A stretch of DNA of 64,000 bases, from positions 16,105,894 to 16,169,893 of the forward strand of contig CM034240.1 in assembly GCA_019916065.1 (NCBI GenBank), in the 5' to 3' direction. The DNA is from Vitellaria paradoxa (Eukaryota > Streptophyta > Magnoliopsida > Ericales > Sapotaceae). Shown here one piece after another: positions 12,401 to 24,400 of this stretch. The number at the start of each line of letters is the position of its first letter. Positions within the stretch are counted from its first letter, which is position 1. The notes beneath the pieces were generated by a model. The model had not been told where the DNA came from. It worked only from the letters and a program-made list of their open reading frames with translations, and did not search any database. A program made the position numbers and the translations under genes.

Positions 12401-15400
12401 CACTCTCTGAAAATATTTAACGCATCAATATTTTACGTAAAACTTTTGATTTTTTTCCTTATATTCTTTCTGTCATGTAGAAGTTTTTTCATATACGTGG
12501 AACAATTTTGTTCAAATTATAGGATTTATGATATATGTGTTGGGTTTTATCTCATATCGAAAAAATAGTCCTTCCAAACCAGTATAAGATTTAAGCGAGT
12601 CTCTCCACTTCTTGCCAATTGCTTTTAGTTATATTCTTTTCATGGTATTAGGGCTATGTTTGGGAGGATATCCCCTTGCTCTTAATTTTTTGTTTGTGAA
12701 TTTCTTGTACTTAGTGTACCTATTTGAATGCGAGCCCCGAGCTCCCCCCGGGGGGTGTCCCATATGATTGGCTTGTTGGGATTTATCCCACGTTGATAAA
12801 ATAGTGTCTCCTAAATCAGTATAAGATTCTAATGTGCCTATTCACTCCTTGCTAATTGGTTTTGAGTTGGATGCTTTTCAATATGTCCTAAAGAAAGCAA
12901 AATTTTCTAGTACTTGTAAGGAAAAGGGAAGTATTAAACTTGTTTTTGTTTTTTAAAATCTTTTATTGTCACCTACTACCTCTATCCCGATCAAGTGATA
13001 GTTAAGGATTTGGATCTTCTTCATTTCATATTTGGAATGGGAAGCTTTATTCCATTTTTATAGATGTATTTATAAGTCAAGGGATGAAAAAATGAAGGGT
13101 TAAGTTGTGGATCCGAGTGCCGATTTTTTTTTTTATATAATAAAAAAAATTAATAAGACACATTTTGATAACTGGATGACACTTGTTAATAATATTCAAT
13201 GAGGACACAACAAATATCTATTTTAAAAAAATAACAAGCCACGTGCCAATAAAATTCTACAAGGACACAACAAATGCCCATTTTTTAGTTTCCATAGTTG
13301 TCCAACATGTGTCAATAAAGTATTTGACGAGGACATAATGTGTCTAATGCTTTTAAAGTGGTCATGTTTAGGATTTTTTTATTATTTAGTTGACGTGGAC
13401 ACATATTTACCAATCATTTTCTCCTTTTTTATGACGTGGCACTCGTCTATAAAATGGAACGGAACTTTGCTTTCCAAGTAAGAAAGGAGAGAATCATAAT
13501 CCGATAGTTAATAAAGGATAATCCATTAAATGGTGTTTAATGTTGATATAAGTTTCATTTGTTACTTGCTCGGCCGTCTACTTCAAGGCAGGCTCCTCAG
13601 TATTATCTTTTCACATGATCTGATGATTCATAGGTTGTTCGTTTCCGTTCTTTGGAGAAACCTAAGGAGGACGAGTTCTGTCTTGAATTGTAAGTTTTTC
13701 TATTTCATATATGAATTTGATTGATTATATGCATTTTATTCTCAATAAATGCATTAATTGAAATTTGTTTCTCATATGCTATATTATTTTGCTATATGGA
13801 TTTCACTGATTGGGGAGAATTTTGTTACCCTTGTAAATTTTTAGGTCTAAGCTTCACAACTATGATGATGTTGTTGAACGAGTAGCCCGCCATCTTGCTT
13901 TGGACGATCCATCTAAGATAAGGCTTACATCTCATAACTGCTATTCCCAACAACCTAAACCCCAGCCAATAAAGTATCGAGGAGTGGATCATCTATCAGA
14001 TATGCTGGTTCACTACAATCAGGTTATTCACTTATGAGTGGCACCCTGATTTAGATCCTTTATTCTAGTTTTTACTTATAGAATAACCATTTCTGATGGA
14101 TGATTTCCCCTCCTGCTCGACAGACTTCAGACATTATCTACTATGAGGTATTGGATATTCCACTACCTGAATTGCAAGGGCTGAAAACTCTAAAAGTTGC
14201 TTTTCATCATGCTACCAAGGATGAAGTGAGTGTTAAGTTATAGCAGTGATTTCTTTATTGTTTGTTAGATTTTCTCTCTCATGATTGAACTGTTTTCAGG
14301 TAGTAATTCACACTATCAGATTGCCAAAACAAAGTACTGTTGGAGATGTTATCAATGACCTTAAGATGAAGGTATTCTGTGCATGTTCGTTTATTTCTGG
14401 GATATGTGCCTGTATTGATTGAATTATGATAATATTTTTCTTCCTTCTGTGTTAAAGTATATTTTTTTCCTTATATTTGCCATAGTTGTTAGAATCGTAT
14501 AATTCCCGAGTCAAATCTTATGATTTCAAGTCGATACACCATGTGATCGATGCGAATCTTACGTCCGAATTGAATGGATTGATTGAATCGCGGTGAATCA
14601 AACCGAGTTTATTTGATTCGTATAGAATCTTATGACTATAACAATTCATGAAGCATGGGAGTGGACTGGATGTGAGTTGGTTCATTCTGACCCAGTATAC
14701 GCCAAAAAAAAAAAACTAATTTTTTTCTTTCTTTATTATTATTATTATTTTTTTGTTTTTGGAAAATGAAATTAAATAGAGTTGTAACAGACCACAAATT
14801 CTGTAGTTCTTACAAATTATCTTCACATAAGTCATTTTGAACTTTTGGTTTCTCATAATTTTTTGAAGATTTTATTTGCAACTAAAACACTATTTCTTTC
14901 ATTTTTGTAAATGTAAGATTCATATTCACATTTCTAGCCATATATGAGAGGACCTACTCGGGGTTGAGGCCCCTTCAAACGGTCAAAATTTTCTTTAATA
15001 TAACTAAATTTTGTCCGCACAATTTCAAATTATTAAGAGTTAGCTCCCCTAAGTTTTTGTGCTTTTTATTAAGGTCCCTAAATAAATATCATTTTTGCCC
15101 CTATAAACATGATTTCTGAGTTCGCCATTGTGGCATAAGACTAGTTTCTTTGCTTTTAATTGTCGTGATCATATTAAATTATTAGTTTCAAGCACAATAA
15201 TGTTCATTATTCAATATCTTATATGATTTTGATATATAAGTATTATTTTTCTTTTTTATTTTATGATTTTATAATGGATTTTACAATTTACGATTCTCAA
15301 ATTTAAGATTTCAATTAATGACAAGAATCTTTCTTTTACAACTATGATATTTGCACTTCCACAAATTTGTTAGAGAATCGTTTATCCCATTTCACTTTTT

Positions 15401-18400
15401 GTTGCACTTATTGTTATATTCCACTTACCCGGATGCCTTCTATCGGAACAGGTTGAGTTGTCTCATCCAAATGCAGAACTTAGGTTGCTTGAAGTTTTCT
15501 ATCACAAAATCTACAAGGTATCACCTTACTCTTCGATTAATTACTGTTGCTTTCTGAATTTAACTGGGTAAGAGGTCATTGAAATGCATGCATCTTGATG
15601 GATGAAATGTGTTTGACATTTTTCCTTTCTACGTCCAAGTCTTTTGCCTTTTTCTTTGTTTCTCTCTCTTTTTTTTTTTTGGGGGGGGGGGATTGCATGA
15701 ACAGATCTGACTACTTAATGAATTATTTTGAAACATAACGGCCATTCATTATTATCAATACATTTTTGTATGACTAGAATCTTCCCAGTAAAAGCTTTAT
15801 TGTATAGGTTGAAGAAAGAAAACAAAATTAATGCAAGTCTAACGAAGAGAAAAGAAAAGTCTGTAAGCAAAATCTTCAGAGGATAAGTTGAGAATGAAAT
15901 AAGTAACTTGACTAAATGCCCTTATTTGTGCTAATACTAATGTGTTGTGATGCTCTAATAACCCCTCTCAAACTCATGATAAGATAGTGGATAACATCAT
16001 GAGTTGCTGGGGAGAAAAAGGCAACTAGACTATGTAATTAATAAAGAAATATACTAGCTGCATAGTGGAGGGAAGAGAAATTTTGCCACTCTCAGTATGC
16101 TTGGTGCGGTCAGGAAATACAGAGTCGTGTGTTATTTGAATAACACTCTTTTGTCACAATACATTGAAGTGGCGACTGGTAAAGATGTCTAAGATTAGTG
16201 AGTAATGAGTCTGTGAGTGCAACCAAACAATCTCAGTGGTGATGGTACTTACAGCACGATACTCAGCTTCGGTAGAAGAGCAAGTAACAACAATTTGCTT
16301 TTTTCTTTTAAAGGAGATAATGGAGTTATCATAAAAAGGACAAAAGTTAGTTGTGGACTTATGATCGATAGAATCACCAGCCCAATCAACATCTAAATAA
16401 GCCCGTAATTCCAAAGACGAGAAAGAAGGAAACAACAAATTCTGATGTATAGTCCCCCTAGGATGACGAAGACGACTGCTCAGTGAACACTGGTAAATGA
16501 AGTAACAAACTGACTAACAACGAGAACAACATAAGAGATATCTGGCAGCACTAAAAATATATTCTGCTAGCAATATAATTATTTTCTTACAGGCAAGTAT
16601 TATTTCTATATAATAAAAATGAGCTTTTGTAATAAATGTGGAATCCCATATAGAAATGCAAATATTTTCTTTTTTTCCATCTTCAGTCCAGAAAAAATAG
16701 ACTTTGCAATAGTATGGAAGTAATTAATAGTATGGAAGTAGTATGAAATCTGTATTTAATAGTAGCCAACATAATATGGGACTCCTAAAAAAAACAAATA
16801 TAGATATTATTAAATTTTCTAATAATTTTTTTTTTACATATACTAAAAAATAGGTTTTGCAATGAATATGGGATTCTTTAGAGAAATACAAATATTATCT
16901 ATTATTTTATCTTTAGTTCATGTTAAATAGACTTCCTAATAAAGTGCTGCTGCAATGCTTCTAATTCTTGATTCACTTAGAAATTCCGGACCTATGATCC
17001 TAGTTGAACTGAAGAGACCCAAAATTTTCCACTCTTTGAATAATGATTTATTACAAAAAAAATGTAATGTGCAGAGGGCAGGTGGATGTGTTTGGTCTGC
17101 CAAAGTGGTACAAAGAGAATCACCAACCCTGCAATATCAATCCAAAAAGTTCTCTTTACCTTTCCTAATATGCCATTTAATATTTTCCATAACACTTGAT
17201 ACCTTTCCAGGCCCACTACTTGTCCAGACGTATGGCTCAACTGTGTGGCTCCTCTGGCAAAAAGTTAAGTAGCTTTAGAATCCTAAACAAAAAGGACTCC
17301 TTAAGAGACAAGGCTACTGATTAAAAGGTTTTAGAATCTCAAAACAAAAGGGACTCCTACGGGCAATATTTAGAATAAAAGCAACCTAAGATTCATACGA
17401 GTGCCAACATCCAAAATACAAAACTGTGCCCACATCCCTTCACCCGAAATTCATAACAATGTTGGTACAATTTTTTCTTTCCTGTTGATTGACCATGTTT
17501 TTTGGCAAATGAAGAAGAGAAGAATTTTCTTTGCAAGAAGAATATTCTGTTTCAATAGTTCATGAGTTAATAGTGACACTAGTGATGGTGATGGTCGAAA
17601 AAATATTGATGACAACCAATGCAAGCGAATGCCAAGGCTAAGCCTTCACTGCAAGTAGTCACTATAATTTGAGCTGCACAAGGAAAAAATGCAGGAGATT
17701 CAAAAGGATGGGTATGACACCATTGCAAAAATGGGTTTACTAGTTCATAGAGTCGAATTCACTATCACCTTTTTGGTGCACCTCTTGGCAAAAAAAGCAG
17801 ACATTCAATGTTATATAACGTTGATGAATGATCGGGATGCCTATGACAGAGAGAGAAAAAGGGTCCAAGATGCTAAAATTAGTTTCTTCATTGCTAAAAA
17901 AGTTCTACATTGACACCTTTCCGCCTCCCCCCCCCCCCCAAAAAAAGCATTGCCTACTCAAAAGATCGAAGATTCTTTCAATATAATGGAAAGAGATGCG
18001 GCTTGTTTGGAAGTCATTAAAGGTATGTGCTAATAGGATTCTGTTCAATGTTCGGAGAAATCTTGAATTTCTTGAGATGGTACCAGCAATTAATAGGGCT
18101 CAGAAAGGGTATAAGGCTCCTTCATTTGGAAAGGCAAGAATTACTTTGTTGGATGAATGCAAAAGAAGTGTTGAGAGATCTCATTACAGTGAAGGATACA
18201 TGGTATTCTCAAGGGGTTTTATTGTGTTAGACTGATGGTCAAATTGTAAAAGTCAGCAACTTATTAATGTTCTTGCGGTGAACTGTTGTGGAGCCATGTT
18301 TTTATATGCTGAGGATTTTTCAGGAATTGAGAAAATAGGTTTAGCCTTTGCAGAATTTATTTATTCTTGATTGGTAAGCCTTTGCAGAATTTTTATTGAA

Positions 18401-21400
18401 AGCCATAAAATAGGTGGGTTCTCATATTGTTCTACAAGTTGTAACGGATAATGCTGCAAATTGCAAAGTTGCAGGGAAGGAGATAGAGAAGGTACACAAA
18501 CATATTTTTGGTCTTTGTTCGTTGTTCATACTCTAAATCTTATGTTAAAGGATTTTGCAAAAGAATTTGAGTGGTTAGGAAGCATGTATAGAAGGGGGAA
18601 AATATTAAAAATATTTTGTGAATCATACACACTTCGGCTATTTTTAGAGCTCATTGAAGATTAGAGCTTTTGAAAGTGTAAAAGACTAGGTTTGCTTTGC
18701 ATTATATTTTGTTGAAACGACTTATAGATTGTAGAGAAGTCCTAGCAACTATTGTCCTGCATACGGCTTGGAACGAGTGGATGAAACGTGGAGAAGAAAA
18801 TAGAAGGAAAATGGGTGCTTTGGTTGCAGAAACAATTGCAAGTTAATAATTTTTGGATGAAGTAGAAACCATAATCACAGTAACAAAATCAATTTATTTG
18901 TTGATCAAGTTTTCTAATAGTGATGGTCCTAGTATGGGGGAGATTTATGAAAAAATGGATAACATGCTTGGTGAAATAAAGGATATATAATGATGCAAAG
19001 TGAGCATGCTACATATTATTGTCAAATGGAGGATATCGTGCTTTAAAAGTTGGAAAAAATGTCAATTCCTTTAGATTCCTTGGTTTTGCTCTCTCCCCCA
19101 TATTATACGATTTTAGATATCTTGTAACGTCAGCATTAGGGGTGAATTGTGATGGTTAGAAGGGCTCCGAATGAAAATAAAGAAGTAATTGTGGGAGTTA
19201 CAGAGGCATTTAACAGAATATTTGAGAGTTAATTTGAAGCAAAAATGTTACGAGAACAATTTGCTATTTTTCCTTCCCCCAAAAGCCTTGATGCTATGGT
19301 GGAAGCTCAAACTGAAGCAGTTGCTATGGATGCAATTGATTGGTGGGCTACTTATGGGTCAGGAACGCTAGAACTATTTGAGTTTGCTAGAAAGGTATTG
19401 TCTCAATCAATTTGCAAATTCATTTGTAGGAATGAACCTGTCGGTGGGTCGGGTTTGGATCAGTTCTCTCAAATCTAGACCTGACCCAAATCCAATAATT
19501 ATGGTTCTGATTCAAATCCAACGGTACTCGAGTCTGATCTTGCAAGATCCAGATATGATCCATGTACCCAGATTCAACCTGTTTTGAAAAATAATTATGA
19601 AATTGTTAATTATTGGTTGGATACTATGCATTACGCCACCAAGGAGTTGATCAATCGAGAAGCCGGTTTGCATCTTCATTGCACGGTCACAGAACCATCT
19701 TGCTTCATTTTAAGGAGATTGCTCTCCTTAGTAGGGCTTATAGTTGCGTTGCTATAAGCCGAATAAAGAGGCGAAGGCGGAGAAGTGAGATACAAATTGA
19801 ATAAAGAGATCTTGCTTCTGTGCTATGAAGCACGGATACTTCAAATTAGGCGCCGCACTCGTATCGGATAATTCGGAGATACGGATACGGATACGGCTAG
19901 GATATGGCCGGATACGTATCGTGGCGTATCCTAATTTTTTATTTTAAAATTTGCGTAGGATACAGGTGGGATACGGGTAGGATATGGAAAGGATATTTTC
20001 AGTATATGGCGGGGGTCCAAATGTAATAGTTTAAACTTTTTTGGGGGTACAATTGATATGATAAAATTTTAGTAGGGGCCTAACTATAATTAACTAAAAT
20101 AGATTGATATGATTGAAATTTGATCTAACTAAAATTTAAGAAATGAAAAAACTATTTTTATTTTAGGATGTATGAAATTGTATTTGATACTTTTTGTTAT
20201 ATTTGTGTTTTGTGTATGAATGATGTTGGTAGTTTTGAGTATGAATGATGTTAATTTATGAATTGAATAGTATTTTTCAAGCTATATAATTGTTATTTAT
20301 AAAATATTTAGTAGTATATATATGCTATCTTCAAAATTATTTTAAATAAAATATATATTTTATTTTTTTGCCATATCTTTGCCGTACCCGTATCCTCATT
20401 TTTTGAAAATTGCCGTATCTGTACTTGTACCCGTAGTTGCTCCCGTATCCGTATCCGTGCTTTATAGCTTCTGTGAAATGTTAAGAGAGAGAGAGAGAGA
20501 GAGAGAGAGTTTAACTGGATGAGGCATGGGTGATATATGTATATATTTATATTTGTTTGTAATAAAAAAATTTGTCTTTATATTTTTATCTATTTGCATT
20601 AGATAGATATTTTTACTAAATCATTTGAAGATGATAGAGTTAATTAAACAATTAAGAAATAATACTTAAAAGATTTTTCTCTCAGATTTTATATTAATTT
20701 ATCATTGTCAATAAATTTAAAATTTATTATTTGTATTCTTACTTTAATAAAATCAAAAGACAAAAATAATAATCAAACAATTTGAAGGTTCCTCAAAATA
20801 ATGGGTCTGGTGGATTGGTCCGGATTCAGATCCACTAATAATTGAATCCAACAGATACAGATTCGTGGGGTCATGAATTGAATTTGTCAGATCTAGTCTT
20901 AATATTATTGGATTGGATTAGATTTGGACTAAATCCGACCCATTGATAAGCCTAGGTAGGAAGAAATTGGAGCACATATTCATACATTCATAGCGTGAAA
21001 AGAAATAGATTAAATCTTGCAAGAGCTGATAAATTGGCTTTCGTTTGTTCCACCGTTTGGCTTTTGTCTCACATCATTGAAAGTTACAGGACTCGTAAAT
21101 GGGACATTGATCTAGAGGAGTCTTGTGCCAATGAATCTGTTGATATATTGGAAGACATGAGTTGGATGTCGTTACAAAGTGAATGTATCCATTACTTGAA
21201 AAATTCTTGGAATGAAGATGATGAAATTCCGTCATGTGGTTCTATACCTACTTAGACTTCCAATGTATCTCATAATTCTGGGAAGCCACCACAAGCTCGA
21301 GTTGGACTTCAACAAACGCGAATTTCTAGCTTTTAGTAATGAGGTTTAATCAATATTAGTAGCAGCAAAACGTATATGCAACTTAGCTAGGTCATACAAC

Positions 21401-24400
21401 TCTCTTTTCTATGGTATGTCCCAGTCAGCTTCTTTGGTCATAACTATTGCACAACACTACCAGAAGAAGATAAATAAACTAAGTATCCAGACTTGTAAAG
21501 TTGACTAGCTGGGATAAAATTCAAAGTGAGTAGTGAAATATGATAGCCATCAGAAAAAGTTAAACAAAGAGAGACGCCAAATCCAATTCCTTCCAAAGAC
21601 ATTTGGTTACCATAGGCAACTGGTGCAGATTCAGCAGGAAGAAAGAAAATAGAAGCAAATACGTAAGGTATTATCTTTGCATTGTTTGCCTCCCAATTAT
21701 TCATCAGGGTTACAAAATTCTGTGTCTTTGATATCTATTGGAGCTTCCCCAATACCAGAAATGTAGCCTCAAATTTTTTCCCAAACATAAGCTCCCCCCC
21801 CCCCCCTTTTTTTTTATGGGTATAAGCCCAGTGAGTATGGTTGGCTTCAGTTAATCTCATGCTAATAGTTTGGAGCAAATACGAGTTTCCATTTTTCCAT
21901 AAGAGCAATCAAATGAAATAGCAAAGTAATGATTTTAGCATGACTCCTAAGAAATTTAGAGATTGCAGACTGGCCTAAAAAATTCTGAAACAATCCCAAC
22001 AGAATCATGGCCTTTGTCCAGCTCCTGAAAAATCCCAACAAAATCAAAGAAACTAAGAAAATTGGGCTAGTGTTCATCTCCTCCAACAATCCCAAAATAT
22101 GCCTAAGAAAATTCAGAAATTGGGAATAGTATCCCGACAAAGCAAGAATTGAGTAGCCACCTAACCGTACAGTTGACAACTTAGAAATTGCAAACGGCTG
22201 CCAACCCTTCTTGTCTCCTTCAATCAGCTCATTAGGTTTTTGACTGCCAAAGGCCATCTTGAAGGTCCTAAACAACTTCTTTCGGTACAAGTAGGGTACT
22301 TGCGAAATTTAGTGTTCCCATTCCCAAACCATTTATTTACCAAAGGCTAGTTTCCTTTTCAAATCTGTTTATTTTTTAATTGAGAATCCCAAACATGTTG
22401 TGTCCAACCCAATTATTTATGGTAAGGTTTTGAAAACTTGCATTCTCAAAGATTCCAACTCAAGATCATGGACATTTCCCACCATACTAAATGCTTCCGT
22501 GTGTTCTTTCCATTATCATAGAAGGCTAAATAATATAAATTAATGAATAAGACAAGTATACTAGCATGCAATTGTTCTATATGCGAAAATCAAGACAAAG
22601 AAACATAGAAATTTATTTATTTTATAACTTTTTAAATATATTTACATTGCTACAATTGCTTATATTTATATACATAATATTTTTTGGTGATCCTAGTTAT
22701 TTGGTAAAGATTATCAAATTTATTTATTTTTAAATAAGTAAAATTCTAATTAGGAATAAAATAATTACCAGATCAGTTAAAGGATAAATAATTATTTTTA
22801 GTAACCAATAATAATAATAATAATAATAATTGGTTTTATGGAGTAGCTAAGGATTTTTTGATGTGTATTCTTTTTTTATAAATTCAACAACATTAAGTTG
22901 ATAGTTCGAACCTCAATGACATGCCAACATTATACAATAATATATATAATAAATATAAATTATAATATACTAATCGGGTAATTAGCAGGCATTTTATGGG
23001 TAGCTAGTTTTAATACCCTATTAGCATAAATAAGTAGCGAGTATTGGTACTCTACAGACAAATTTCTAAATTGTTCCAAACCTATTTGGGTTTTTATTTT
23101 TAATCCCAAACCCCTATCATGGGTTGGGTAGGCCCGTGTATCCAACCTATTGCCATCCCCAAGTACAAGCTGAATGTCCAAAAACAACTTAACAGTCAAA
23201 GTTCTGGGGGAAAAAAAAGGAAAAAACCAAAATTCTAGAAAATCTTCAAAATTTCAAAATTCTTACCTAACAGCTTCTAGCTTGAAATTACACATGCCAC
23301 TTGAAAGATCATCAATAGATGATTCCAATAAGCCTGCTCTCTCCCTGTTCTGCTGATGTACAATGGCTTGCTGTGCTGCTTCTCCATTTATTCACACCAG
23401 TGAATTTTATTAGAAGATCGAAGATCTAAACACTGATCTGATACCACGAAGCTTTATGCCATGGATTGAAGAACGAAAAATAAATAAATATAGGTAGAGA
23501 GCAAAGAAAAACTCTAAGCAAAACCTACCGAGAAAGATCCTTTATAATAGGCAACAACAAAATAAGTAACTCAGGTAAACTACCCTTATTACTGCTAATA
23601 CTAGTAATCTGTTTCTCTAGTATCCAGAATCAATTTTTAACGCTTAAATTGCTTTATTAAACTATGATATCTTGGTTGATGCTAATTACTGTTTACTATC
23701 TCCTAGATTTGTTTTCTCTGGGTTCATCTCAGAAAGTTTCTGATTATGGTTTCTAATTAATAATGATTCTGAGTTTACCATGTAAAATGTTTGGCACTAA
23801 GGTTCTCAATAGAAATTATGGTGCACCTAAAGCAGGTTTGCAGTTTGCACCTACAGCTGCAAGCACTGGTTTGCAGTTTGCGAGCTTCATTTTAATTTTG
23901 TTATCTTATTCTGCCATCACGTATTTTGCAGATTTTTCCGCTTAATGAGAAGATTGAGAATATTAATGATCAGTACTGGACATTACGTGCAGAAGAGGTA
24001 AAATTGATTATTTTATGTTAGGCTAATACTTGTGCTGGCATTAAATTTCTGTTTTTTTGTTTCTATGATTTTTCTGCTTGAAATAGCATTCAAGTCTCTG
24101 TAAAGGTATCTTCTGCAGTATTTTTTTTTGGGGGGGGGGGGTGTAAACATTATCCACAGCTTGATCATTTTTGTTCTTGACTTTGGACTTGATTTTTTGT
24201 CAATACTGAACTTGAAATAACTTCATGCTTTCAGTGAATAACCATGGGCTGTTGGTTGATGGAGAATGAGAAATTATCCAAGCTTCCACCAGGCAGCTTG
24301 AACTTTTCTGTTTAAGATAAAATTTGATGAAGTACATGCATTTGTTTTAAATTTTGATTGATGGAAGCCACACACTTTCGTTATTGTGAAATCTGCTGGA

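Larger units (their letters stand above)
19433..20954. mobile_element. Non-autonomous hAT element, 1522 bp, inserted into the hAT pseudogene
   Basis: The left terminus reads tgaacctgtcggtgggtcgg and the reverse complement of the right terminus reads taggcttatcaatgggtcgg. The differences are mostly transitions, as expected from cytosine methylation decay. An 8-bp target duplication flanks it: tgtaggaa (19425-19432) and ggtaggaa (20955-20962), one mismatch. Removing it brings the two transposase halves together at the expected CERNWS-type motif. It contains another element (19823-20467). Confidence 0.92.
17960..21250 (+). pseudogene. Degenerate hAT-superfamily transposase (DUF659 plus C-terminal dimerisation region), interrupted
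   Basis: The translation across several frames matches the layout of plant hAT-like transposases. Near 18070-18235 are GYKAPSFGKARITLLDECKR and VKDTWYSQGV. Near 18430-18560 are VVTDNAANCKVAGKEIEKV and HTLNLMLKDFAKEFEWL. Near 18690-18850 are LLKRLIDCRE and RRKMGALVAETIAS. Near 19250-19400 is DAIDWWATYGSGTLELFEFA. After a gap, near 20963-21060, are RNWSTYSYIHSVKRNRLN and LARADKLAFVCS. Stops and frameshifts are frequent, so it is inactive. The C-terminal part is split by a 1522-bp non-autonomous hAT element. It sits inside the Copia-bounded interval in the opposite orientation to it. The BED zinc finger expected at the N-terminus was not identified. Confidence 0.88.
15789..23622 (-). mobile_element. 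Ty1/copia-type LTR element, antisense, largely gutted, about 7.8 kb, intronic
   Basis: LTR-like direct repeats lie at 15789-15960 (172 bp) and 23447-23622 (176 bp). Both share aagctttat, a gaagaa(a/c)gaaaa block, aaataagtaact and cttatt.(g/c)tgctaatacta, and end ctcta(a/g)ta. The direction is minus. A tRNA-Met-type primer site (gatctgatacca on the plus strand, 23435-23446) abuts the right LTR, and a purine tract on the minus strand (acccctctcaaac on plus) abuts the left LTR. A 5-bp duplication flanks it, cccag at 15784-15788 and tccag at 23623-23627, one mismatch. The only surviving pol remnant is RNase H near the 3' LTR. Removing the element leaves an intron of about 580 bp. The LTRs are quite diverged, so the insertion is old. 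Exact LTR ends are inferred. Confidence 0.82.

Noticed and set aside
17689..17913. Open frame MQEIQKDGYD as part of the hAT transposase
   Set aside because: It lies just upstream of the recognisable hAT region but has no zinc-finger or known N-terminal motif. Left unassigned.
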